DNA of 64,000 nucleotides from Zea mays (Eukaryota; Streptophyta; Magnoliopsida; Poales; Poaceae), in assembly GCF_902167145.1 (NCBI RefSeq), contig NC_050101.1, positions 113,861,789 through 113,925,788 on the forward strand, written 5' to 3'. Under the pieces are notes generated by a model. That model was not told the origin of the DNA and made no database searches. It saw nothing but the letters and a program-made list of their open reading frames with translations. Below are positions 1 to 12,078 of this stretch, piece after piece; the stretch's first letter is position 1; each line of letters begins with the position of its first letter. The translations under genes were made by a program, and so were the position numbers.

Positions 1-167
1 GGGGGGGTCTAAGCAGCCTCTGCATTTGCGGAGCAAGGCTTGCATTGGTTTTTCCCTTCCCCAGGGCCTCCAACATTGGGCCTACCTTTTTTTCTCATTC
101 TTTGGTGTCCTTTATTTTTGTGGAATAAGACTTGCAAGGCTGGTCAAATCATTAGATGAAGAACTCT

Positions 168-359
168 GGTGCCGTTTGGTTCACAAAATGTAACGTAAAT
201 GGTAATGGTAACGATTGTCACTCGAATACCGGCGGTAACAAATTTGAATAATGAGGTATCCATTTGTAGTGTAGTATCGATTACGGTTAGACTTAAACAA
301 ACATGATGTAAAGTTATTGGTTACTCATTGTGCTACCAATATGTGAACCAAACGGCACC
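168..359. mobile_element. 192-bp MITE, PIF/Harbinger-like by TSD length
   Basis: The terminal inverted repeats are GGTGCCGTTTGGTTCAC and its complement at the other end, flanked by the 3-bp target duplication TCT (165-167 and 360-362). The paralogous site in copy B (near 17206) reads straight through with a single TCT, so the insertion is exact and younger than the duplication. There is no coding capacity. The 3-bp duplication and a TIR containing GTTTGGTT fit Tourist/PIF-type MITEs, although TCT is not the classical TWA target. It lies in the intron before the penultimate exon. Confidence 0.8.
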
Positions 360-529
360 TCTGTGGTTTTTAGTTATGGCATCACGAGAAGAACCATCTA
401 AATTTGTGCCATACCATTATTTCAATTGGATCACTATTGGTTTTATTACACCTTTAGCTTTTTAACTAATAACTATACTGCTCTGTGCAAGTGCTGAACT
501 TCTAAAATATGTTTTCTGCTACTTATCAG

Positions 530-1156
530 ACAAGCTCCAAGACAGTTAAGAAGCTTGTCAACCCTAATGCACCTCTTGGCTATACATTGTGCTTCCTCAA
601 CTTAGCTTTTGATGGGTATATAACTCGACCCAAGATTTAATAAAGTCAAGGTAATTATATCTTGGCTACTTCATGATACCAGGCTACATGAAACATTGTG
701 ATCATCATTCTAAATAGGAGAAATGTTTGTTGTAGGTACCCAAAGACTAATCCATGGGATATAATGCTTGGCATGAACCTCTGGGGGACCATATATAATG
801 CTGTAGTTATGTTTGTTGCGCCATTACTATTCAGTAACTGGCCATATGCAAATGGTTTCGAGGCATTGAGATTTTGCCAGGAGAACCCAGAGGTGGCCTG
901 GGACATTTTTCTGTTCTGCCTATGTGGCGCCGTGGGGCAGAATTTCATCTTCTTAACCATCAGCAGGTTCGGCGCTCTTACTAACACAACGATCACTACC
1001 ACCCGTAAATTCATGAGCATCGTCGTTTCATCTGTAATCAGCGGCAATCCATTATCTTCAAAGCAATGGGGTAGTGTTGCGATGGTCTTCTTAGGCCTCT
1101 CTGTCCAAATATATCTCAAATGGAAGAGAAAGAAGGGCAGAGACCGCAATGAGTAA
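530..1156 (+). pseudogene. UDP-sugar transporter (UTR3-like) 3' fragment, copy A
   Basis: The two last exons of a nucleotide-sugar transporter of the SLC35B1/UTR3 family are visible: 530-650 and 736-1156, separated by an intron with GT and AG ends. The second exon is open for about 140 codons and includes the family stretches FDGYTN-like (exon 1), MLGMNLWGTIYN and FLTISRFGALTNTTITTTRK. It ends in a basic tail (KWKRKKGRDRNE) that could act as an ER-retrieval signal. Compared with copy B, the exon at 530-650 has lost one base after GGGTATA near 620, which shifts the frame and brings a TAA before the splice donor. Upstream exons are absent or outside the window, so this is called a pseudogene fragment. 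Confidence 0.85.
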
Positions 1157-2479
1157 GCTCGATTGTTGACTCTTGAACCTGTTCCGATTTGTAACTTCAA
1201 TTGGACAGATCTGTTGTGCGGTTGACCTGGATAATGTTAATGTAGTCTGCTGAAATTATGAGCTAAAAAAAATATGAGTTATGCCTAGAGCGATACGTAA
1301 TGTGAGGCTGTGAGCTATTGATAACACCTTGTAGTTTTCTGTTCTACAGGGAGGAGATGCAGCAAACTGTGTTGCATTCGGGGTGGTGGGGGGAGGGGAA
1401 GTTGTATGATGACCAGTGTATTTTTGTTCTACTGTCTCGAAAGTAACCTGTTATAGAATTAGAATCGCAACATAAGGTTTTTATTCACGTATACCTCTTA
1501 TGTTGTGTTTGGAAGAGCAGTAATGTTTATAGTAAGGATTTAGGTTATTTGGATGAGTAAAATTTTACTAAGCCACAACCCACAGGTTATTTGGATGAGT
1601 AAAATTGGTCTAGGAATGCTTATAGTAAGGATTTAGGTTATGTTCCCAATCGTAATGAATATTTGTTGTCAGGAGATGTTATGAGAGCATTATTCATGTA
1701 GATATACGAATACAATGGGTGCTCAATGCTCCATTACGAAATGTAAATGACAGACTGATACTGGTAAATTCCGTATCTTCGTTGCACGTCCATTTTCTTT
1801 GGCAATTTAGGCTAAGCCGTTCTAATTATTTTCACACGTACTTTCCATATTCCTAATTATGGCGTCTTGGCTTTTTAGATACTGTTTCTGTTTTGTTCAA
1901 GTCCCCGAACCGTTGAATTGAATTGATAAACCGTACGACCAAGTTGCTGCCCAGTGTCGATGGCTACCGTCAATGAGGGCTCATTTATTGTGAATAAACA
2001 TTATTAACTTGAATACCCGTGGGAAAAATCCGTGTTTATTTTGACCATATGCGTGACGTGTCTGTACGATTTTATTTGGTGGTTCACTAACTTTTGCTAT
2101 GGCCCAATTTTCTTGACGGCCAAACCGTCAGAGAATTTCTTTGCTCTCTATATTTGGTGGGCATTGCTTAACTATAGTCCATCATAAAATATTTTCTTGG
2201 CGGTCTTTAACGGTTTGGTGTAGTGAACATACGGAGTTATGTACACCCGACCCGATTCACTGAGCCCGCTGTTGATTTACTTGTTGAACCAATTAACTAA
2301 ATTCATTACAGATTCATAAACCACCCCCCATTTCCCCACAGCCTGCAGAAATTAACCAACATTTCCTTCAACTCTGTGCTTGCCAGTTGCCACCTATATA
2401 AACAGTTGCACCCAGCACTTGCTCACCACCACGGGGAGTAATGGCAACGCCGATTGCCCATATATATGATATGATGGCA
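1157..2479. other. Intergenic DNA between convergent UTR and NPF remnants
   Basis: This is the 3' flank of the transporter fragment, about 1.3 kb, AT-rich. A duplicated phrase around 1527-1640 (ttatttggatgagtaaaat, twice) is the only internal repeat noted. It is homologous to 18003-18890 in copy B, which lacks parts of it. No gene or RNA was recognised. Confidence 0.6.
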
Positions 2480-3013
2480 TTATCCTTTGATGACCCCCGC
2501 GTTTCTATACTTGTACCTGACGGCCAAGAACAGGAAGAAGAGGTAGTTGATGCTGCTGAGCACGCACATGACCCAGTAGAACCTCTCGAGGCGGTAGTGG
2601 TTCAGGCTGGCGCCCTGCAGCCACGGCCGGTGCCCGCCGCGGCCTGTCGCGCTGTTCACGACGGACACCAGCACCGAGCTGAGGTAATACCCCAGCGCCA
2701 GCGACGCCCACGACAGCGACGTCGCCAGCGACCTCATCCGCGGCGGCGCCTCGCTGAAGAAAAACTCGAGCAGCCCCGCCAGCGTGAACAGGTCCGCGGA
2801 CCCCAGGAACAGGTACTGGAACGCGATCCAGAAGAAGGTGATGGGCAGCGGCTTCCCGGAGTCCTCCAGCATCCCGCTTCTGGACGCCACGTCCTTGCGC
2901 TTCACCTCGACGGCGGCGGCCACGGCCATCGCGACGACGGACATCACCAGCCCGGTGCCGATGCGCTGGAGGTGCGTGATGCCCGTCTCGGTCCCCGTCA
3001 CGCGGCGCGCGAA
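2480..3013 (-). pseudogene. NPF4-type transporter 3' end fragment, copy A
   Basis: The minus strand encodes about 175 residues identical in kind to the C-terminal part of the NPF gene at 25726-32077, from the segment PFARRVTGTETG to the native terminus YRNAGVIKG followed by TAA (2480-2482). It is cut at about 3011-3014 by a junction with FRS sequence, so about 430 N-terminal residues are missing and no start codon remains. Its value is diagnostic: it shows the original end of the NPF reading frame before the retrotransposon hit copy B. Confidence 0.9.
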
Positions 3014-3581
3014 CACAGAAACCTCTTATGATCGACCATGTCATTTCTCTTGCTTTGACCACCTATACGAACTGAAAACCCACATTTATGTGCATTTGTC
3101 TTGTAAAATTCTTCCACTTCATCAAGAGTACCGAATGTCATTCCAACAGCTGGCTTTAATTTGTCCTCACAATTCGGTACAAACGACGACAACTGCAATA
3201 AGAAAATCAATGAGTGCACTGCTATGACTTTAATATGTTCTCACAATCATATACAAATTACTCACTGATGTACAAACAATGGATTTTTTTGGGTGTATGG
3301 AATCCATCTTTATGATGTGCAGCTTTATTGAAAGGAACATCGTCGATCGTGGCAGTGTGTTGTACAGGAGGAACGACTTCAACTTGAGAGGCAACTTCTT
3401 CAATAGAAGCATCGTCGGCTATGGCAATGTGTTGTGCAGGAGGAACAACTTCTACTTGAGAAGCAATTTCTTCAACAAGAGCAAGGAGATGAATGGAATC
3501 AAGGCTTCGAATGTCTGTACCATCAGCACTAGGGCCGTCGGCGATCCATCGCGCATCCATGGCGGTGAGGAGAGCATCCAC
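3014..3581 (-). pseudogene. FAR1-related (FRS5-like) 5' exons, truncated
   Basis: On the minus strand one exon (3581 to about 3262, starting MDALLTAMDARWIADG) is followed by a GTGAGT donor, a short intron ending TTATTGCAG near 3190, and a second exon reading LSSFVPNCEDKLKPAVGMTF then EVEEFYKTNAHKCGFSVR. The second exon is the start of the FAR1 DNA-binding domain, a WRKY-GCM1-type zinc finger of transcription factors derived from MULE transposases. The domain is cut at about 3014 by NPF sequence, so the zinc ligands and everything downstream are missing. Exon 1 contains an internal duplicate of about 22 residues (EEIASQVEVVPPAQH and EEVASQVEVVPPVQH). A functional product is unlikely. Confidence 0.7.
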
Positions 3582-3599
3582 CCGCCGCTAGGGCATTGG

Positions 3600-5058
3600 G
3601 GCGGTGGCTCCTCCATGCCACACCAGCCACAACAAGGGCAACAACTTTAGAAGACTATTTCGCCGGTGAAGAATGGTGGCGACGAGGGTGGTTGCTGCTC
3701 CCGGTGATGCCCCTGGAGGTGCTAGCTGGAGTCCTGATCGTAATGAGATGCTTTTCTGGCTTCTTAGAGAAGATATCACGTCAAGGGGTTTTGTAAAATG
3801 TACAGAGCCAGAGTGGGAGGCATGGAGGGGCTTCTTTGCAAAATAGACGTAGCACCGTTGGATATGGAGGGTGTGGTCTGGATTGATTTTGCTCATGGGA
3901 GCAGCAGCGCTCCTTGCGCACAAGATATGGTCTTGGCGGGCAAAGAACGGGCACGGTCGTTGGTGAGCGTTCGGACGGCGAGGTACGACGGCAAGCGGCG
4001 TTTACGAACTCCGGCGACGGCGTGGGCGAGTGGGAGAGAGAGAGGGAGCTCGAGGAGGAAGAGAGCTCGGTTGTGGGAGGGAGAAGAGAGGAGCTCGGCT
4101 GCCCCTTTTATAGAGGAGGGAGGAGATGAGAGGTCGGCCGGGGAGAGATGTATGGCCGACGGGTTCATGGCCATTGATGGCATTCACGGAGCTTCAATGA
4201 GGGAGAGAAAAACGGATGCATTGAAGTTCATAACGACAGGGAGAGCGAACGGCGCGCAGGACGGCTCGGGTGGCGGCACGGCGCGGGTCCTAGCGCGACG
4301 GGGCTGGGCGCGCTTGGCGCGGGCAGGGCGGCTGCGCGGTCGGTCGTGCGGCGTCGGGGTCGGCTGACGCGGTCGCTCGGTGTCGCAGCAGTCGGGGCGC
4401 CGGTCCTAGTCACGGGCGGGTCGCGCGGCGCGCGGTGCAGGGAGAGCGTCGGGCGCGGGATGGGAGGAAAGGCAGGGAGAGGGAGAAGAAAGGTGGAGCC
4501 CACGCGGCAGGGGAAAGGGGGTTTGCCCTAGCGGCGGCGGCTTCAGCTGGGAGTCGGGGCGGACGGCTAGGTTTAGGTGTTGGGCCCTAGTGGGCCGATT
4601 AGGTTAGGGTTGTTTTGTTTTTTTTCTTTTTCGAATTTCCTTTTTAGTGTAACAAATATATATATATACTCTCTAAGAATTATAATAAATCCAAAAATAA
4701 TAGTTTATAAATAAAATACATAATTTTCGAATAAATTCTATTTAAATCAAACGTGTGTCACAATAAAACAATAAAAGTGAGATTTTTTGCATATACTTAT
4801 ATACAAAATGATTAACCATATCAAAATAAATGGTTTCCTAAATATTTTTATTTTTGGACCAATAATTATTATATTATTATTTACTAGGATTTTCATTTAA
4901 GAAGAAATGCTACTAAATATTCAAAAACCAAACATGTGAAATCAAAAATTATTCCAAAAGCAAATAAATGACACACTCTTAAAAGAAAATTCGTTACCAT
5001 AAATGTCATTAATAAACTAACTGTATTATTTTTATTTGGTGATTTTTATAGTGTTACA
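3600..5058 (-). mobile_element. Truncated LTR of the same Tekay-like family as 8786-12058
   Basis: Read on the minus strand it begins TGTAACACTATAAAAA at 5058, exactly like the LTR starting at 8786. The AT-rich first 450 bp and the following GC-rich part align with that LTR at moderate divergence, including a CTATAAAAGGGG box at 4114-4103. Similarity fades towards 3600, where the sequence runs into the FRS exons on the same strand. The LTR 3' end, PBS and internal region are missing. The left limit is approximate. Confidence 0.6.
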
Positions 5059-5456
5059 TGGAGATTCCTCACAAAAGGGAAACATCTACTAAGGAAGAAA
5101 ACTGTGGTATTCAAGTGGATCATTGGATCACTTGAAAGGGGTTGAGTGCAACCCTCATCCATTGGGACGCCACAACGTGGAAGTAAGCAAGTGTTCTACT
5201 TGGCCGAACCACGGGATAAAATTCGCCGTGTAACCTGTCGTTATTCTTGTGCGCTTCTCTCTGCTTCTATTCACTTAATAATTGCTCTAAGTTTAATTCT
5301 CACTTTATGAAGAGCAATTAAGTGAAGAAGTCATCTCTCTCTCTTTAGACATAGCACTTTGGTTTTGATTTCACTAACACTTCATAGACCAAGTTTGTGC
5401 TATTTAGTGTTGATTTTTACAAGATCACCTATTCACCCCCCCTCTAGGTGCTCTCA
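5059..5456 (+). mobile_element. 3' end of a copia (SIRE-type) LTR
   Basis: It contains the phrases ACGCCACAACGTGGAAGTAA and CCGAACCACGGGATAA and a terminal CACCTATTCACCCCCC-CTCTAGGTGCTCTCA-like end, which are typical of grass SIRE/Maximus copia LTRs. The LTR start is absent because it abuts the LTR fragment ending at 5058, and the internal copia region is absent because Tat-type sequence follows directly. This is a relic produced by nested insertion and deletion. Confidence 0.55.
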
Positions 5457-6948
5457 GCAGCGACGACCACGTACCTCCAAACCTCGCCAACCAGAAATAG
5501 TTACGTGGAAGACAAACACGTTCAAGGCATCCAGTCGACTGGTCAAATCTGGACCGATCTTTGATCAATTATTATCTAAATATATGAATAAGAAGGCCGA
5601 CCTAAGTGACCGGCCAACAAAGAGACCTCGCTCAGCTACTTAGGAGCGACAGCCGGTAAGATCGATTGGAAAATCTCACCAATCGGAAAGGTCAATAGGT
5701 TATAATGTCCAATTAAGAGACCTAATGTACCTACATGGACACCTCCACCCCATGCCCACCTGTGTCATATCAATACGCATACATACCACCGTCTTATGTC
5801 CCCAATCAAAAGTGGGGCATGCCACCATATCCACATGGGATGCCACAATACCCCGCTTTGGGGGCACTCCAAGCGTTTGTGTTTGGCAGGTTGGCACCTA
5901 CAGTACAAGACTGATTGAGTGCCCCTCAACCGGTCACCAGACACAGGTCCAGCAAGATTGCCAGACTACTCGGCCATAATGGACTACCAATCCGACCGGG
6001 GGCACAAAGAGGACATATCTACATCCGCCAAGAGAACAACAAAAGGGGACATCATCAAAATAGGCACAACGGATGTCATCATACAGGAAAATAATGAAGG
6101 ACCGATGTTTTTTTGGTAAATCGACCAATATAGGCAAGGAAGAAGACACAGGAACATCCAGCAAAACAGCCGACCCAAAATACTCCATGCCTCGATGGTG
6201 TCCATCGAGGCTGACACAGTCTCAAAAGCGTAAATTGCAAAGCTTGAGAGCAAATGAGAGCAAGGAAAAAGAAGCAGAAAAATATTTAATGATATACATC
6301 CACAATACCCCCACCACCGTAAAAGAGGTGGAGGCCAAAGGCCGTCAAAACAAATCAAACAACCACAAAAACAGAGAACAAGACAACAGTTACACAACCC
6401 TCTACAGGTGCGGTGGATAGTATGACCCTTGAGTCCGGACCGCCACTCTACACCAGAACACCACCGATGACACGCCAACACCTATGGAGGAAGATAATAG
6501 TGAGGAGGACGACCTGCTGGAAGAGGACTTGGTTGACTACGGAGCCACGCTAGAACACATAGTTATGGATGTAAATATTATTATGTTCTCAACTGGTTGT
6601 ACTATTATCGGTGACAATGAACCAATTGTTGCTCAATTCGATTTTGGTCATAAAAGAATCGGTCAACCATTTAAAATCGCTCTTCGTGCACGGTCATATC
6701 GATGAAATACCAATTGCTAAAATGTTGGTAGATGGAGGAGCGATCATGAATTCAATGCCTTATTCATTGTACATAAAATTAGGGAGGCGAGATGACAAAC
6801 TAGTCAAGACCAATATGACGCTTAGCGTTGTTGCAATCGATAGTTCGATCAAAGTCAAGAGAGTCACGTCCGTTAAATTAATCATCAGACTAAAATCTTT
6901 GGTGCTGCATTATTCGTCGCTGATATAGAAAGAAATTATAGGCTAATC
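5457..6948 (+). mobile_element. Degraded gag/protease segment of a Tat-lineage (Grande-like) element
   Basis: Plus-strand frames carry recognisable pieces. A gag tail (WKTNTFKASSRLVKSGPIFD then LLSKYMNKK) lies at 5359-5643. Protease-like sequence lies at 6484-6928, with the Tat-type active-site variant VDGGA followed by NSMPYSLYIKLG. Several frameshifts and stops separate them (for example TAG at 6418 and a frame change near 6690). There is no RT, integrase or LTR. It is joined at about 6948 to the 5' flank of the UTR gene, leaving that gene only about 220 bp of upstream DNA. Confidence 0.65.
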
Positions 6949-7047
6949 AATGGGCCGTCTGTGCTGGCATGCTCGCTCCAATGGCTCTGCGCCACGTCAC
7001 CTCTCTTACGTGCTCTTCGCTCCTTCCCCACGGTTACGCTGGGCTTC

Positions 7048-7052
7048 TATAA
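7048..7052 (+). promoter_or_regulatory. Putative TATA box of the UTR gene
   Basis: TATAA in the context TTCTATAACACG lies 121 bp before the probable ATG at 7173. It is the only TATA-like motif between the retrotransposon junction at 6948 and the start codon. Its spacing suits a 5' UTR of about 90 bases. Confidence 0.4.
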
Positions 7053-8785
7053 CACGCGATCCCGCTTCCACTCGGCGACCACCGGGCACCGCCGCCGGTA
7101 CACCGCGCATCGAATCGCCACCAGTGCCGATTCTGCTGACCCCTCGCCATCGCCGGCGGGCGAATCGACACCATGGCCGCCGCACGCCGGGGCCGCGCCG
7201 ACGGTGCCAACGGCGTCGTCCGTCCCCGCCCCCGCGACCGTGTCGTCGGCGTCAGCGGAAGCATGGCGGGGCGCGTGGCCGTCCTCGCCTTCTGTGTCGC
7301 CGGGATCTGGTCCGCCTACATCTACCAGGGCGTCCTCCAGGAGACTCTGTAAGCCCTTTCTCTCTCCAATGCCGTCCGAACTCCGCCAGACGATTACAAG
7401 CTGGGGGTCAGTTTGCTGGGTTTGTCGTCCTCAGATCCACGAAGCGGTTCGGGCCGGAGGCGCGGCGGTTCGAGCACCTCGCGTTCCTCAACTTCGCGCA
7501 GAATGTCGTATGCTTAATGCTTCGTCTGGTCCTTCCTAAGTGAGAGCTCACTCCCTCCCTCTCGCGCCGCATGGCTGTCTGATTGCGCATTTCGCGCAAC
7601 GTCGTGGACTCGTGGTGATCGGTTCCGTCTCCTCTGCGTGGGTGGCGACTGCATAGAGGGTTCCTGACATTTCTGCTGCTTTTCCAGTGATTAAGTTGTG
7701 GTCGGGCGGGAGTAGCTCCGACGGCCGTGCGCCGTTATCGAAATACTGGGGCGTCAGCGTAACCAATACCATCGGGCCGACCATGGGGATCGAGGCGCTC
7801 AAGTACATTAGCTATCCGGCTCAGGTTTGGTTCCGCCTGCTATTGCCGTCTCACCTTGGTTGTTATATGCACTGTCCCGGACATTGTGTCATGTTAATGT
7901 TAGGTTCCTGTCGCGGGCACATGGGTAATATTGTCACTGACGCTTATGGATTGAGATGTTCCGATAGAGTTAATTGACTATATAGGGAGCTCTTTGGAAG
8001 TGCTTCCTCAAGTGAACATTTAGGAAGAACATTGCATTGATTGGATTGTATGTGATATGGCGACTGGCGATCGTGTGCGGTATCGACCATCGGCAATCCA
8101 TCTCTAGGTGATTGTCTTGTATTTCAGAATGTAACCTTACATCTTGTAAACGAATCCATAAAGCAACTAATTCTTAGAGTTGGGTCGTGGTAGCTATCTT
8201 ATTGCAGAGAGCATTGATCCAAGCATCGTTCTTGCTCAACGGATTTGTTTTTTTCTCTTGACAAGCTCGAAGATATGTGGCGCGAGGTTTCTTTACGCAA
8301 TCCCGACTAATTTCTGTTGGTGTGAACAGGTGTTGGCAAAATCTTCTAAGATGATCCCTGTAAGTTTACATTTACTTAAACACACTGCATAATATATGTG
8401 TATCCCTACATAAAAGTATTGACAGTGTACATTGAGTCCCAGAGTCACTTGTTATTTTGTTCTTGGACAGTCCAATTTAATTTATTTTGCTGAGTAAATA
8501 AATCTATAAAGTGCAGAATATAAGTGCAGCGAAAGATAATGCCTTTTTTTAAATTTGAGACATACCCTGCTCAACAATATTATAATTTTGCATTAGCAAG
8601 AACAAGGATGGGGATATTTTTATTGAGATTCATGTTGGCTCAATGTGCTTACTACAGATCGTAAGATATTATATTGCCTCCGTGTTGTAGACACCTTTGT
8701 GGGCCGGTAGTATGCCAGGCGCCACAAAGGATAAGTCCTAGTTGGGCTGTTTGTTTAGAAGATAAGAAGAAATAAAGAGGGAGTT

Positions 8786-11700
8786 TGTAACACTATAAAA
8801 ACCATCAACTAAAAATAATGCATTTAGTTATTATGATAATTATGGTAATGAATTTTTCATTCAAGTGTTGGTTATTTATTTACATTTGGAATAATTTTTG
8901 TTTGCTCATGTTTGATTTTGGATTTTTAATAGCATTCCTTCTTAATGAAAATCCAATTTAATAATATAATAATTATTAGTCCAAAAATAAATATTGTAGT
9001 TATAAATAGTTTTGGTATAATTATTATGAATTTTAGGGTTATTTATAAATATATTTTGAAATTAGAAAAGAAATAGAAAAAGAAAAAAGAAACTCTAACC
9101 CTAACGGCCCACTAGGGGCAAGCCGCGCCGCGCCCTCCTCTGCCTCCCCAGCTACCGCCGCCAGGGGGATTTCTCCCCTCCCTGCCGCGCGGGCCCCATT
9201 GGCCAGGGTCCCGCGGGCGTCTCTTCCCCGCGCCCATGCCGCCGTCGCGACCTGACCCCGCGTCCGAGCCGCCGCCGCCGCCAGGACCCGACCCCGCGTC
9301 CGAGCCACCCCGCGCGACGCCCCGAGACTGTTCTTCTCCTCGGCGTAATGGAGCATCAAACGTTCGTTTCTTCCTTCCCCCACTCTCTCCCCATTGATGT
9401 CGTCGCCATTAATGTCTTTGAAGAACCGCCGGCCGCCTCTCCCTCTCCTCGGCGCCCTCTCCTCTCCCCTGCCTCTCTCTATAAATATCGGCCGTGCCAT
9501 GGAGCTCTCCTCCCTACCCGAGCTCGCCCCCTCTCTCTCACTCTCCTTGCTCGCCCACGTCATCGCCGGAGCTCGCCCACGTCGTCGCTCGCCGGAGCTT
9601 CGTAGACCGTGCAGCCCCCGCCGTCGCCGGAGCTTCGTAGACCGTGCAACCCCCGCCGGAGCCGCCCGACGTCGAGCCCCTGCCCTTCTCCACTCGGCCG
9701 ACATCCCCATCGAACTCTCCCCCTTCACACGAGCAAGCTCAAGGTGGAAGACGACCCAAAATAATTTTATGTATTTTCGAAATCACTTTTTGATTCAGTT
9801 TGTGAATTTTATAATTATTGTGTTGTAATATGAGAATGTTGTAATTCGGAATTCATGCGTATGTGCACTATGGATTTTTGGTAGATATATGCGATAAATT
9901 AGTGCACCGTTATTAGTCATGTTATTTGTTTATGATGACTTTTAGAAAGTTGGATTAGAGAGAAGTATGACAAAAAAATTGATAGACACATGATGGTGAT
10001 AAAAACACTAGATAGGTAATTTTATAGTTAATTTTGTTCACAATGGATTTTGGAAATTATTTAGAAGGTTATAATCATAAGTTCATTTTAATAGATAATA
10101 GAAGCTTTTCTTAAATGGAATTAGTAAATGGTATACGATTCATGGCAATATAAATATTATAGGTTATTAGATGATTTATCTCTGATTATTATTAATGATA
10201 ATTTCGTTTAGGAAGAAAATATAAAACTAAAAGAATATCACTAGTCATAACAAAAATTGGTTTTTACTAAGCCAAAATAAAGGTGTTCATAAGTATATCA
10301 TTTAACTTCTTAGAATTAGTAAAATACTTTTTTATGTCAAAATAACCATGTTTATGTTATAAAAAGCCCAATTGGTGATTTATATTGATTCTTAGAATAT
10401 TAATGTTAGTAGAGTCATGAATGAACCATTTTTAGCTATACACAAAAGTTCTGTTTAGAAATAAAAGGAATAAAATCTATCAGTCAATTATTAGTAATAA
10501 TTAACCTTTATTTTCATAAAGAATTATTATAGCCACCTACTCATAATTTCATCAATAATGCTCGCATTAATAGTCATAATGAATTAATAAGTATTTACGC
10601 GTTAAGACGTATTTATGAGTGTGATAAGTGTGACGTATGAAGGGTGAATGATTACCCCTATATTGGTGTATGTTTATTTATTTGGTGTACGTATTCTTTT
10701 GTATGTGTGATACGCAAATCGATCCTAGAAGTGGACTGTGAGTTAGACGAGCCTAACACGTTCGAGGACGACCCGCAGGACACGTTCGAGCAAGGCAAGT
10801 GGATTCTCCCTCTGCATATTCTATTTGTACCCAATTAATGCATTTAATAATATTTACTTTTTTGATATATTGCATAATTTGATGGGATTCGCCTAATTAA
10901 GGATTTTCTAGATTTATCAACTGTATTCCTTGATTACCATGGGAAAATAATATGCTTTGCAAATTTGTGCTACCGCGCAACCTGAAAATTTTGATGTCAC
11001 TCATTATTTGATATTAATGTTCCGGAAATGAAATTGGCATTATAGTGTTAACCCGATGGTTAAACAATATTATTTCATATTAATTGGAACATTGAGTGAC
11101 CACCCAGGACAGTACAACCACGAGTGCTATCATGGCTCTGGCTTTGGTAACTAGCTTTATATGCTTAGTACCTAGCAACCTTGCCTGAAATATGGACAAG
11201 AGGGGGAGCGGCAGTGGTGGCAGCTCACGTTAACATGCAGACGTATTCTTGGCTAAGGTACCTCGCCCAGAGGGCTTCACACCGACTTGGAAACCTTAGC
11301 GGGCTGCTTTGTATTAAGTGTATTTTGTGAAAGCCTCATAATAGATCCCTAGCCATTCACCTTGGTAGTTTTTACGGGTCCGATCAACCCAGGCTAGATG
11401 GGATACATGGCTTGTGGGTAAAGTTGTATCACCTCTGTAGAGTGTAAAACTGATATGTCAGCCGCGCTCACGATTAAGAGTAACCTGGACCCTCACATGA
11501 TAATTGAACTTAAAGATGGACAATAAATCGAGATCTGATGATCTGCCAATGGTTTGATTAAGTGGTTTCACATAAGTGTTTTTGATATACTCTTATACCT
11601 TTGTTTAAATGGGATACTTGGAATACACACTTATTATTAAGACAGGTGTTGCTAATAAAATATTGACCAACTAAAATGCTTACTGCTTAACCTTAGCCTC

Positions 11701-12058
11701 ACCTTGTTAAACTTGCATTAATTTTTCTCCCACTTGCTGAGCCCCGACCATAAGTGAGCTCACCCTTGCTTATATTTTGATCAGAGGGTGATGAAGAAGA
11801 CATTGATGGAGATTTCGATGAATACTAAGTCTAACGATGCGCCGGTCATCTTCCTGTGGGAGATTACCCATGTTATTTCCGCTTTACTTTGATAATACAT
11901 TTTAAAACACTATTATCTGGATGTTGTAATAAAGACTATTTTACTCTCTTTACGCCTTTATTGGATTGTCTTTTGATATATATTACACTTGTGATGTCAA
12001 CATATGTATGGAAATGGATCTTGGCACACATATGCTATGCATTCGGTTTTGCCTGACA
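8786..12058 (+). repeat. 5' LTR (3.27 kb) of the forward Tekay-like element
   Basis: It starts TGTAACAC and ends CCTGACA, and the PBS follows four bases later. A TATA-like CTATAAATAT occurs at about 9479-9488 within the GC-rich upstream part. The open stretches on both strands between 9039 and 9828 are low-complexity GC-rich shadows and are not called as genes. Confidence 0.7.
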
Positions 12059-12062
12059 GAAG

Positions 12063-12078
12063 TGGTATCAGAGTTATG
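12063..12078 (+). promoter_or_regulatory. Primer-binding site (tRNA-iMet type)
   Basis: TGGTATCAGAGTTATG four bases after the LTR end resembles the canonical plant tRNA-iMet complement TGGTATCAGAGC. The partner copy has TGGTATTAGAGC at the mirrored place (about 14787-14775 on the minus strand). Confidence 0.8.

Larger units (their letters stand above)
1..3013. repeat. Segmental duplication copy A (UTR 3' part plus NPF 3' part)
   Basis: This stretch is collinear with 17043-18892 followed by 25746-26275. It contains the last introns and exons of the UDP-sugar transporter on the plus strand, the intergenic DNA, and the 3' end of the NPF gene on the minus strand. The CRM-like retrotransposon present in copy B is absent here. 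Copy A alone has a MITE at 168-359 and an extra 300-bp stretch around 1260-1650, while copy B has its own deletions. The homology stops at about 3011-3014, where NPF sequence meets an FRS fragment. The left end lies outside the window. The simplest reading is a local direct duplication older than the retrotransposon insertion. Confidence 0.85.

Noticed and set aside
9039..9828. ORFs of 85-229 aa on both strands
   Set aside because: Low-complexity GC-rich promoter part of an LTR with no conserved motif.
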